Assembly: GCA_035478715.1 (NCBI GenBank)
Contig: DATIJK010000077.1
Coordinates: 1-7,389 of the forward strand
Origin: JAICLK01 sp035478715
Lineage (GTDB): Bacteria; Patescibacteriota; Saccharimonadia; Saccharimonadales; UBA4665
Length of the DNA: 7,389 nucleotides
Reading direction: 5' to 3'
Shown here: in pieces, positions 1 to 5,276 of the stretch
Numbering within the stretch: position 1 is the stretch's first letter
Layout: each line of letters opens with the position of its first letter
Notes under the pieces: model-generated
Databases searched by the model: none
Seen by the model: the letters and a program-made list of their open reading frames with translations, nothing else
What the model was told of the DNA's origin: nothing
Translations under genes and position numbers: made by a program

Positions 1-1311
1 GACCAACTTATCAGCAGCACTGACGCAAATGCCAGTGGTGATACCTACGATACTCATGGCAACCTAACTCAGATTGGCACCGGCAGCACGCCACTTCGTC
101 TACTCAACGATTCATCCGACCGCAACTATGGTCTTGAACAATACGACGGTTCCGGCAACGGCAACGCCATGTACTACAACCGTGACGTGGGGGATCGCAT
201 CACGTACCGTGAACACGATTCCATTTCCGCATGGAACTGGACCGCAGACGCGCAGCACTGGTATGGCTACACTGGCGACGGCAGCGGTTCGTCCTTCGTA
301 TACAACAGCAGCTTCACGATAGTTGAAGAACTAGTCTCTCTCCCCGGCGGTCTAAGCCTAACTGTTACCCCCACAAACCCAACCAAAGCCACCCAATACG
401 CCTACAACCTACCGAATATCCATGGCGATACCACCTGGACAGCAGACGGCAACGGCAACAATTCCAGCACAGGCGCAGGCCCAGCCAGCGCATACGCTTA
501 CGATCCGTTCGGTAGCCCGTTGCCAGGCAACTCAAACCCCAGCAACTTTGACCAAGGCTCCTTAGCCTGGGCAGGCTCAGCACAAAAGATTACCGAAACA
601 ACCCTACTAACCCAAGCAGTACAAATGGGCGCCAGAGTCTACCTACCATTCATAGGAAGATTCGCATCCATGGATCCGGTACCTGGGGGTAACGCCAATA
701 CATATGTTTATCTGTCTGACCCGATAAATGGAAGTGATTTGAGCGGGATGTGTTCGAGCTCGTCTTGGAATTGTCTGACTGGCTACTTGCAAAATGCTGC
801 GCCAGTATCAAGAGTCCAGCCTACGAGAAGTGTTGCACAATTCCAGTCAGTATCGGTTACGATCGTTTGGAGAAGGGTAAGAACAGGAACTACTAGTGGG
901 AAAGCGCCTAAAACAACAAAGAAAACATCTGTGGCAGCAAAAATAAAAGGAGCCGTTAAATCAACAGCAGCGACAGTCTGGAACAAAGGCTATATAAATA
1001 TTGGTGTAAGCTATGGAGCAGTTGTTCCAATAGGTCCAGTACCAGTTCCAGTTGGTGTTGGAGCAGGAGTTAAGTTTAACAAAAGTGGAATTTCTGGTTA
1101 TGTCGCACCTGCTTGTTTGGCCACGCCTGGTCCTGGTGGATCAGCTTCAGTATCAACGACTTCGCCAAGTCAGGGATGGAGTGGTGACGCTTCGATATAT
1201 ACCCCAATAGGAGGTTTTAGTAAAAGTATTGACGGATCAGGAGAAGTAGGAGTCGGATCGCTAGGTGCTTCATTTTGCGCAACCTATACAACTGGTTCAC
1301 ATGATTGGTAA
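1..1311 (+). CDS. RHS/YD-repeat polymorphic toxin, C-terminal part (5' end outside window)
   Basis: The reading frame is open from the left edge to TAA at 1309-1311, giving 436 residues of a larger protein. A YD repeat (TYDTHGNLTQIG, about 43-78) is followed by a GYTGDG/SLPGG block (about 265-355), a NIHGDTTWTADGNG block (about 415-460) and YDPFG near 500. Next comes the RHS core end: MGARVYLPFIGRF from 625, MDPVPGGNANTYVYLSDP, then NGSDLSG ending at 747. This order is typical of RHS proteins, whose core forms a shell around a C-terminal effector, and the wording resembles actinobacterial members (from memory). Everything after 747 is the variable tip, listed separately. The Asp residues near the core end match the region that self-cleaves in known RHS/Tc proteins; cleavage here is inferred. 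The secretion signal, if any, lies upstream of the window. The family call is firm; delivery route and target are unknown. Confidence 0.93.
   Translation, partial: DQLISSTDANASGDTYDTHGNLTQIGTGSTPLRLLNDSSDRNYGLEQYDGSGNGNAMYYNRDVGDRITYREHDSISAWNWTADAQHWYGYTGDGSGSSFVYNSSFTIVEELVSLPGGLSLTVTPTNPTKATQYAYNLPNIHGDTTWTADGNGNNSSTGAGPASAYAYDPFGSPLPGNSNPSNFDQGSLAWAGSAQKITETTLLTQAVQMGARVYLPFIGRFASMDPVPGGNANTYVYLSDPINGSDLSGMCSSSSWNCLTGYLQNAAPVSRVQPTRSVAQFQSVSVTIVWRRVRTGTTSGKAPKTTKKTSVAAKIKGAVKSTAATVWNKGYINIGVSYGAVVPIGPVPVPVGVGAGVKFNKSGISGYVAPACLATPGPGGSASVSTTSPSQGWSGDASIYTPIGGFSKSIDGSGEVGVGSLGASFCATYTTGSHDW
748..1308 (+). other. Variable C-terminal tip of the RHS protein (candidate toxin domain)
   Basis: This is the 187-residue stretch after the DLSG end of the RHS core. 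It begins with a Cys/Ser-rich segment, then a Lys/Thr-rich linker (about 889-940) and a short amphipathic helix (VAAKIKGAVKSTAATVWNKG, about 931-990). The rest is Gly/Ser/Val/Pro-rich alternating sequence (GVSYGAVVPIGPVPVPVGVG onward) that looks like a beta-rich fold ending in ATYTTGSHDW. I see no HNH, Ntox-type His/Asp cluster, ADP-ribosyltransferase or deaminase motif. Codon and base use turn AT-richer here than in the GGC/AAC-rich core. In polymorphic toxins this position normally holds the exchangeable toxin domain. The paired membrane protein just downstream makes a membrane-acting activity a reasonable guess, but a non-toxic structural tip cannot be excluded. Confidence 0.6.
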
Positions 1312-1317
1312 ACTATT

Positions 1318-1323
1318 AAGGAG
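1318..1323 (+). promoter_or_regulatory. Ribosome binding site of the 71-aa membrane protein
   Basis: AAGGAG lies 6 nt before the ATG at 1330 and directly after the RHS stop codon at 1309-1311. This supports the start choice and co-translation from the RHS mRNA. Confidence 0.8.
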
Positions 1324-1329
1324 AATACG

Positions 1330-1545
1330 ATGAATAATCATTTATCTGCGATAGTATTAGTAATAATTGGTTTAATCATAATTTACTTTAGAAAAAAAAT
1401 TGCTATCTATCAGGTTGATTTTCAGAATAAAGTTTTTAGACGTCATTATGGCGAAAAAGAAATTAGAGCGAACGAATGGCTTTTCCCACTATTAGGACTA
1501 ATATTTATTGGCATGGGTATACTGAATTTGCTCGGCATATTTTAG
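1330..1545 (+). CDS. Small two-helix membrane protein, candidate immunity protein for the RHS tip
   Basis: A 71-residue protein with hydrophobic helices at about residues 4-20 and 51-70. Between them is a charged loop with FRKK, FQNKVFRRHYGEKEIRANEW. It starts 18 nt after the RHS stop behind AAGGAG, so it is almost certainly translated from the same mRNA. Its base composition is clearly AT-rich, like the toxin tip and unlike the RHS core, as expected if tip and partner were acquired together. Small membrane proteins directly after a polymorphic toxin tip are commonly the cognate immunity proteins, especially for toxins that act on membranes. That role is inferred from position only. The protein has no enzymatic motif and I do not recognise a characterised family. 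Confidence 0.85.
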   Translation: MNNHLSAIVLVIIGLIIIYFRKKIAIYQVDFQNKVFRRHYGEKEIRANEWLFPLLGLIFIGMGILNLLGIF

Positions 1546-1608
1546 TTAATGTGTTTGAGAGCATAATACTGTAAAAGAATTTATTATTTTGTAAAAGGTT
1601 TTGCAGTC

Positions 1609-1622
1609 CTGTTACCTAACAG
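1609..1622. terminator. Short palindrome in the convergent gap (possible weak bidirectional terminator)
   Basis: CTGTTA-CC-TAACAG is a perfect inverted repeat that ends exactly at the stop codon of the minus-strand gene, in the 77-nt gap between converging genes. A second, looser pairing joins 1568-1576 with 1599-1607. Neither is followed by a clean U-run, so terminator function is only suggested by location. Confidence 0.3.
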
Positions 1623-3164
1623 TTAATCAATGATTTCTTTTAATCGCTCTTCAAGTAAATCATTTATACCCTTATCGTTTCCGTCAGTTCTCATTTCTAG
1701 CAAACTTATAATATCTGCATCTGTAATTGGAATAATAAAGCCATGACCATCTTTAGCTAATGCCCGGCACCGCTGAATGAGTTTTTTTCGATTGTCGATA
1801 GTTCGTATCGCCAGAAAGCCCAATTGACCGCGGGATGGGCTGAATCTGGCTACGAGCTGATCGCATTCAGGGTTTTTCACATCATGAAAATAGTTTTTGC
1901 ATTCTATAAAAATATATGTAGCGGGAATGCCCTTTAATGTACGCAGACTACTAAAAAATCCATATGTGGCTGAATTGATAAATCTAATATCTATCCGTTT
2001 AATGCCGTCATTTATAGTTGACTCTTTTTTCGGATTTTGAAGAAGAGGATGAAAAATTGCACTTAGCATTCCTATCATAGCTACATGGTATTCGTCAGCT
2101 GCTTTTTTTCCGGGCTTGATATTTTTTAATTTTTCAATTAACTCATTGAAATTTTGATCCCGTCCTTTAATGTTGGCTTCAATAATTTCATCCTGTAGTG
2201 GTGGATCTTGCTCCTCGGATTTCTTCAACTCCTCATATTCTTCAAGTACGTCTTTATGCTGTAGGGAGAATTCGTACAAGTACTGCTTAAGTGATTTTTT
2301 ACCATCTTCTTTTTTGGGATCGCCAATATTTGTAACCTCTTCAGTGATAATTTTTTTTGTGGGGGGCTTGCGTGTGCCGTTTTTCAATACTTTACACAAA
2401 GAACTCGCGGCACTGTATAGTTCTTTCTGTAAATAATTAAGTACATAATGCTGGTAATATTCTTTAGCATTTAAGGTAGGAATAATCCTAACTAATGTTT
2501 TGGGGACAAGGATTACCGCTTTTCCCTCTGAGTCACCCGGCAAATCATAATAATCACTTTTCCATTCAAAAGTTTCTGAATCAAAGACATGCTTAACTGG
2601 GCGCTTAGCCATAGCATTTCTTAAGCCGTGAAGTTCGCATTGTTGCTTTGTATATTTGATCAAATAACGTTTAATAATGTTTGTTGTCATGTCAGAGATT
2701 TTGTCTCTGTCAATTCCTGGAATCATCAAGTTGCACTCTTCAATATCTTTCAAAACCCCAGTTTCTACGGCCTTACTAGTTCGAAGTGAGTTGTATAATT
2801 TAATCGATTGTTCTGGGCCTATAGCCGCGCCTTTATTTCGGGGGGAATACCCCAGTTTTGTTTCATTTGATTCGTGAAGACCACCTAATAGTATCAGTGC
2901 TTCTGCGCGTTTATTAAGCCTGATTAGTACGAGTAAATGATCGAAAAAATTATAAATAGTGCCTGCACAATCTTGAAACCAAACATCTTTTCTGCGCGAA
3001 ATAGAGTAAGGGTCGATGAAAAGCCGTATGTCGGAACCATTTATTGGCACGTCAACAAAATCTAATTCAAATTGACTCTTCCCAAGCTGATAATGCTCCG
3101 CAAAAGTGATAATTTTCTTTTGTCGTTTCTTGTTCGCCAAAATAATATCTCGCTTGAACTCCAC
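1623..3164 (-). CDS. Putative PD-(D/E)XK nuclease-fold protein, 513 aa, function unknown
   Basis: The N-terminal half carries blocks (FAEHYQLGKSQFELDFVDVP at 21-40, LFIDPYSIS at 48-56, LGYSPRNKGAAIG at 104-116) that I recall from uncharacterised bacterial proteins. A charged, probably helical segment spans about 288-350. The C-terminal part reads like a restriction-endonuclease fold: helix with E358, strand KRIDIRF with D392, strand IFIECK with E421 and K423, then a helix with Q436. That fits the E...D...ExK arrangement of PD-(D/E)XK enzymes, so DNA cleavage is a reasonable inference, not a demonstration. No helicase, ATPase or methyltransferase lies beside it. The start is GTG (3164-3162), because an in-frame TAA lies 12 codons upstream and no ATG occurs before residue 147; no Shine-Dalgarno is visible. 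The gene is AT-rich compared with the glycan genes to the right, consistent with acquisition. Possible roles are standalone defence or element-borne DNA processing. Confidence 0.85.
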   Translation of the reverse strand: MEFKRDIILANKKRQKKIITFAEHYQLGKSQFELDFVDVPINGSDIRLFIDPYSISRRKDVWFQDCAGTIYNFFDHLLVLIRLNKRAEALILLGGLHESNETKLGYSPRNKGAAIGPEQSIKLYNSLRTSKAVETGVLKDIEECNLMIPGIDRDKISDMTTNIIKRYLIKYTKQQCELHGLRNAMAKRPVKHVFDSETFEWKSDYYDLPGDSEGKAVILVPKTLVRIIPTLNAKEYYQHYVLNYLQKELYSAASSLCKVLKNGTRKPPTKKIITEEVTNIGDPKKEDGKKSLKQYLYEFSLQHKDVLEEYEELKKSEEQDPPLQDEIIEANIKGRDQNFNELIEKLKNIKPGKKAADEYHVAMIGMLSAIFHPLLQNPKKESTINDGIKRIDIRFINSATYGFFSSLRTLKGIPATYIFIECKNYFHDVKNPECDQLVARFSPSRGQLGFLAIRTIDNRKKLIQRCRALAKDGHGFIIPITDADIISLLEMRTDGNDKGINDLLEERLKEIID

Positions 3165-3177
3165 TATACACCGATGA

Positions 3178-3183
3178 ATTTTA
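3178..3183 (-). promoter_or_regulatory. Possible -10 box for the 513-aa gene
   Basis: TAAAAT on the minus strand ends 13 nt before the GTG start, which would leave a leader of only about 6-7 nt. No convincing -35 box is present at 16-18 nt. A second candidate, TATAGT (3168-3163), overlaps the GTG itself. The 153-nt gap to the upstream gene and the missing Shine-Dalgarno favour an own promoter, but this is weak evidence. Confidence 0.3.
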
Positions 3184-3290
3184 TTGTAGAAAAGTTGTTA
3201 CAAAAGTTTCTGATAGAGGTAGGGCTATGTGAACTGGGATTTTAAAAGCCAAGAAGTGATCGGATTTCATAGTTAGTTGTTTATTTACAA

Positions 3291-3309
3291 TTCGAGCATG
3301 AGCTTCGAA
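3291..3309 (-). terminator. Imperfect hairpin just after the 183-aa gene
   Basis: TTCGAGC and GC-T-TCGAA can pair with one bulged base around an ATGA loop, 8 nt beyond the stop codon at 3318-3320. There is no U-run on the 3' side (TTGTAAATAA), so it is at best a weak terminator or an mRNA-end stabiliser. Confidence 0.25.
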
Positions 3310-3317
3310 ACGACTGA

Positions 3318-3869
3318 CTAACCCATGTAATCAACTGAATTCCATGAAATTTCTGGTGTACAACCTGCTAGTATTAGTTTATTTGAATAATTTTGGTATG
3401 CTCGTTCCAGTGCAGTGTCGTAAGTTCTAGCATATTCCGCTAAGTATGGAGATACGATAGAACCATCTGTAAAATGTGAGTTATAGATATCCAGAGCTGC
3501 TTGGTAGTCGGCTCGAAATTGTGGACTATATTTGTTATCTAGAATCTTGCATTGATCAACTGGCGGGGTTGCGGGAGGCGTTGGCGAAGAATTCTCAGAT
3601 GGTGCAACGTCAGATTGTGTAGTTTGCGTTGCTGTCGGAATATCTGAAGAAGTATCAGATGGCGTCGAATCACTGGTATTTTCTGGCTGGTTTTGCGTAG
3701 TTGTTTCGCCGATTGAAGCCTGCGCTGCTTTCGTAGTAGATTTACTAATAGTCTGATCCGCGGCATAATGCGCATTTACAATATGAAAACCCAATGCTGC
3801 GCTAAAAATAACGCCGCCTATGATGATAGCGGCAATACGATAGGTAAGTTTGCCAAAAACACCTTTCAT
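3318..3869 (-). CDS. Exported single-pass protein with Ser/Thr/Pro-rich linker, 183 aa, unknown function
   Basis: Numbering from the ATG at 3869: a short basic N-terminus, one membrane helix (about 10-28), a low-complexity Thr/Ser/Pro/Gln linker (about 38-104), then a compact C-terminal domain (about 105-183). That domain has two cysteines (C107, C170) that could form a disulfide outside the cell. The layout is a membrane-anchored surface protein with a stalk. I do not recognise the C-terminal domain. There is an ATG two codons upstream (3875), but TATAAT directly abuts it. The promoter geometry places the RNA start on the A of the ATG at 3869, so I take that as the start and predict leaderless translation. 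It is separated from the upstream minus-strand gene by a strong terminator, so it forms its own transcription unit. Confidence 0.82.
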   Translation of the reverse strand: MKGVFGKLTYRIAAIIIGGVIFSAALGFHIVNAHYAADQTISKSTTKAAQASIGETTTQNQPENTSDSTPSDTSSDIPTATQTTQSDVAPSENSSPTPPATPPVDQCKILDNKYSPQFRADYQAALDIYNSHFTDGSIVSPYLAEYARTYDTALERAYQNYSNKLILAGCTPEISWNSVDYMG

Positions 3870-3875
3870 AAGCAT

Positions 3876-3905
3876 ATTATATCATAACTTTATACTATTT
3901 GTAAA
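3876..3905 (-). promoter_or_regulatory. Leaderless extended -10 promoter of the 183-aa gene
   Basis: On the minus strand TTTACA (3905-3900) is followed after 18 nt by TATAAT (3881-3876), with an extended -10 TGA immediately before it. Six bases separate TATAAT from the ATG at 3869-3867, which puts the expected +1 on the start codon. No Shine-Dalgarno is possible in such a transcript. Confidence 0.75.
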
Positions 3906-3941
3906 TTAGGTATCCGCTATGATTAAGTACTGGCTTTGAGG

Positions 3942-3977
3942 ATTAAAAAGAAATGAGGCCCCCGGGGGCCTCATTTC
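3942..3977 (-). terminator. Strong rho-independent terminator of the 125-aa gene
   Basis: GAAATGAGGCCCCC (3950-3963) and GGGGGCCTCATTTC (3964-3977) form a perfect 28-nt palindrome, with a 12-13 bp stem once a tight loop is allowed. Read on the minus strand it is followed by UUUUUAAU (3949-3942). It lies 29 nt past the stop codon at 4007-4009 and just before the next gene's own promoter. Confidence 0.9.
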
Positions 3978-4006
3978 ATACAATTGCTTATCCGTTTATG
4001 ATTTGT

Positions 4007-4384
4007 CTATTGAAGGCTTGCTGCGTTTTGGACGTATTGGACACCGCTTGTGTTTGGCTGCAAGGAAATTGTGCCGTATTGTGCGTTTGTGGCCATGCTT
4101 ACTGCCGGCTGGAGCCGGGCAGGAGTGCTGGCGCTATCACCTAATACGAGTACGGAAGTTTGCTGGCCGGCTTGTGCTTCGCTGGCTGGCGTTACGGTTA
4201 CTGTCGCTTGCTCAGCAGGAATTGACTGGAGCAGCGAGTTGTACGAAGATTTTACCAGGTTGCCGTTATGGATGGTTGCAGCGGCGCTGAAGATGCTGAT
4301 GCAAGCCAAAACGAACAACGCGGCGGTTTTAGCGGCCGTGCCGTGGTCGTTAATAGACGTGTTAATACGAGCTATAGTAGTCAT
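4007..4384 (-). CDS. Small exported single-pass protein, 125 aa, unknown function
   Basis: A 125-residue protein with a 17-residue polar N-terminus (MTTIARINTSINDHGTA), one membrane helix at about 18-38 and an exported segment of about 85 residues. That segment is rich in Ala, Ser, Thr, Gln and Val, has no Cys and no recognised domain. The hydrophobic stretch could be a signal anchor or an uncleaved signal peptide. The gene is a complete unit: a promoter at 4450-4478, AAGAGG six bases before the ATG, and a strong terminator after the stop. This supports the minus strand over the overlapping plus-strand frames here. It is divergent from the 201-aa gene, which has the same architecture, so the two may serve the same envelope process. 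That link is inferred from layout alone. Confidence 0.8.
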   Translation of the reverse strand: MTTIARINTSINDHGTAAKTAALFVLACISIFSAAATIHNGNLVKSSYNSLLQSIPAEQATVTVTPASEAQAGQQTSVLVLGDSASTPARLQPAVSMATNAQYGTISLQPNTSGVQYVQNAASLQ

Positions 4385-4390
4385 TTGATA

Positions 4391-4396
4391 CCTCTT
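4391..4396 (-). promoter_or_regulatory. Ribosome binding site of the 125-aa gene
   Basis: AAGAGG on the minus strand sits 6 nt before the ATG at 4384-4382. Unlike the two neighbouring single-pass genes, this one has a normal leader and Shine-Dalgarno. Confidence 0.7.
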
Positions 4397-4410
4397 AATC
4401 GTTATTATTG

Positions 4411-4425
4411 CGGCCTAGCAGGCCG
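4411..4425 (-). promoter_or_regulatory. Hairpin in the 5' leader of the 125-aa gene
   Basis: CGGCCT-3 nt-AGGCCG is a perfect GC-rich stem inside the predicted leader of about 59 nt, 14 nt upstream of the Shine-Dalgarno. There is no U-run after it, so it is not a terminator. It could stabilise the mRNA or mark a regulatory site; the role is unknown. Confidence 0.4.
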
Positions 4426-4449
4426 AAAATTCTCTCTCGAGTTACGTAA

Positions 4450-4478
4450 ATATTAACATAAGAATGTAAAATCGTCAA
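4450..4478 (-). promoter_or_regulatory. Promoter of the 125-aa gene
   Basis: On the minus strand TTGACG (4478-4473), a 17-nt spacer and TAATAT (4455-4450) with an extended -10 TGT. The predicted RNA start is near 4443, giving a leader of about 59 nt. Confidence 0.65.
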
Positions 4479-4537
4479 TAATATTTCACAAAACTATAAT
4501 TGCGATCTCGTTTGATGTTCTACATACCTCAGGTTCG

Positions 4538-4569
4538 TTCACAAACAGAAGAATAAAATGTGATATATT
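4538..4569 (+). promoter_or_regulatory. Leaderless extended -10 promoter of the 201-aa gene
   Basis: TGA-TATATT (4561-4569) ends exactly 6 nt before the ATG at 4576, the same geometry as at the 183-aa gene, so the transcript is expected to begin at the start codon. The best -35 is TTCACA (4538-4543) at a long 20-nt spacing, tolerable with an extended -10. A TAAAAT at 4554-4559 is an alternative that would give a leader of about 10 nt. No Shine-Dalgarno precedes the ATG. Confidence 0.65.
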
Positions 4570-4575
4570 GCCACC

Positions 4576-5181
4576 ATGGCGTATGAGCAATATTCTTTGG
4601 ACGGGGGTCATAAAGCCCGCAGAAGGTTTGGTTTATCAAAGTGGCGGGTGGTTACCGTTGTGCTTCTCATCTTGATTGGTGCTGTTTTGATTGCTCATTT
4701 CGTTACACATAGGTCGCAACATGTTGCTTCGGCGAACGCTTCTGCTTTAGCTAGCCAGGACACATCCGCGGCTGTGCCCAATCCCAAGCCGGATACTGCT
4801 GCGCAAGCTGCTATAAGATCGGCTGATGTTTCTAAGTTAGTTACAGACTTCTATAACCAATACATCGCGGTAGCGTCTAAAATGAGTTCGCAGGCAGCTC
4901 GCGGAAAGATTGTTCAGCAGTATGGCACTTCAAAGTTACTTGCCTACTATAGCCCGGCCAACGGATCATACCCAGTAGATCCAATCATGTGCGTCAGTGC
5001 GGTTCCGTCAAAAATAAAAGTTATGAGTGTGAATGCTAATACCTATTCTGCAGACGGGAAAATTTCAGAGTCATACAGCTCTGGTCCGCTCATCGTGAAT
5101 TTCACTGTAGTAAAACAATCTGGAACGCTAAAGATTGACTCAATTTCGTGCAACCCGCCGCTTGTTGCTAATCCGTCGTAG
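4576..5181 (+). CDS. Exported single-pass protein, 201 aa, unknown function
   Basis: A basic cytoplasmic N-terminus (HKARRR at 12-17, SKWR at 21-24) precedes one membrane helix (about 25-42). An Ala/Ser/Pro-rich linker follows (about 48-78), then a C-terminal domain (about 82-195) that begins with a helix VSKLVTDFYNQYIAVASKM and continues with strand-like segments. Cysteines at 139 and 192 could form a disulfide. The helix-then-sheet order would suit an NTF2-like or similar small extracellular domain, but this is only a guess. The orientation is type II: N-terminus inside, domain outside. It stands alone as a plus-strand unit with its own promoter at the start codon and converges on the methyltransferase gene. 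Confidence 0.85.
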   Translation: MAYEQYSLDGGHKARRRFGLSKWRVVTVVLLILIGAVLIAHFVTHRSQHVASANASALASQDTSAAVPNPKPDTAAQAAIRSADVSKLVTDFYNQYIAVASKMSSQAARGKIVQQYGTSKLLAYYSPANGSYPVDPIMCVSAVPSKIKVMSVNANTYSADGKISESYSSGPLIVNFTVVKQSGTLKIDSISCNPPLVANPS

Positions 5182-5217
5182 ATTTGAACAAAACAAAGGA
5201 ATCTTATTTTAAACTGG

Positions 5218-5238
5218 ATCCCGGATCTAGTCCGGGAT
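5218..5238. repeat. REP-like palindrome in convergent gap
   Basis: ATCCCGGA-TCTAG-TCCGGGAT is a perfect 8-bp stem with a 5-nt loop, in the 95-nt gap between two converging genes. It is followed by GACGCC. The GGATCCCGG...CCGGGATGACG wording resembles dispersed palindromes known in many bacteria, such as those common in Rickettsiales and other Proteobacteria (from memory). It may act as a shared transcript-end hairpin; neither side has a good U-run. Only one copy is in the window, so the repeat call depends on the rest of the genome. Confidence 0.5.
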
Positions 5239-5276
5239 GACGCCTCACGGTACACAATGCTGAAAAATTTGCGGTG

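Noticed and set aside
74..322. Plus-strand 82-aa Thr-rich frame within the RHS gene
   Set aside because: It is out of frame with the clear YD-repeat sequence and is a shadow.
151..463. GGCAACGGCAAC repeated at about 154 and 448
   Set aside because: These are short codon-level echoes of Gly-Asn turns in the RHS core, not a mobile or structural repeat.
3540..3760. Low-complexity stretch that might be a repeat array or CRISPR
   Set aside because: There are no regularly spaced identical units; it is the coding sequence of a Ser/Thr/Pro linker.
3539..3775. Minus-strand 78-aa frame rich in Arg/Leu/Gln inside the 183-aa gene
   Set aside because: It is a frame-shifted shadow of the Thr/Ser/Pro linker, with no start signal of its own.
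3953..4456. Several overlapping plus-strand frames opposite the 125-aa gene
   Set aside because: The minus-strand frame has a promoter, a Shine-Dalgarno, a membrane helix and a terminator; the plus frames have none and give Cys/Trp-rich antisense-like sequence.
4570..4579. GCCACCATGG, a perfect Kozak sequence, which could suggest a eukaryotic or vector origin
   Set aside because: The surrounding genes and promoter boxes are plainly bacterial; the match is explained by the 6-nt spacer after the -10 box and is coincidental.
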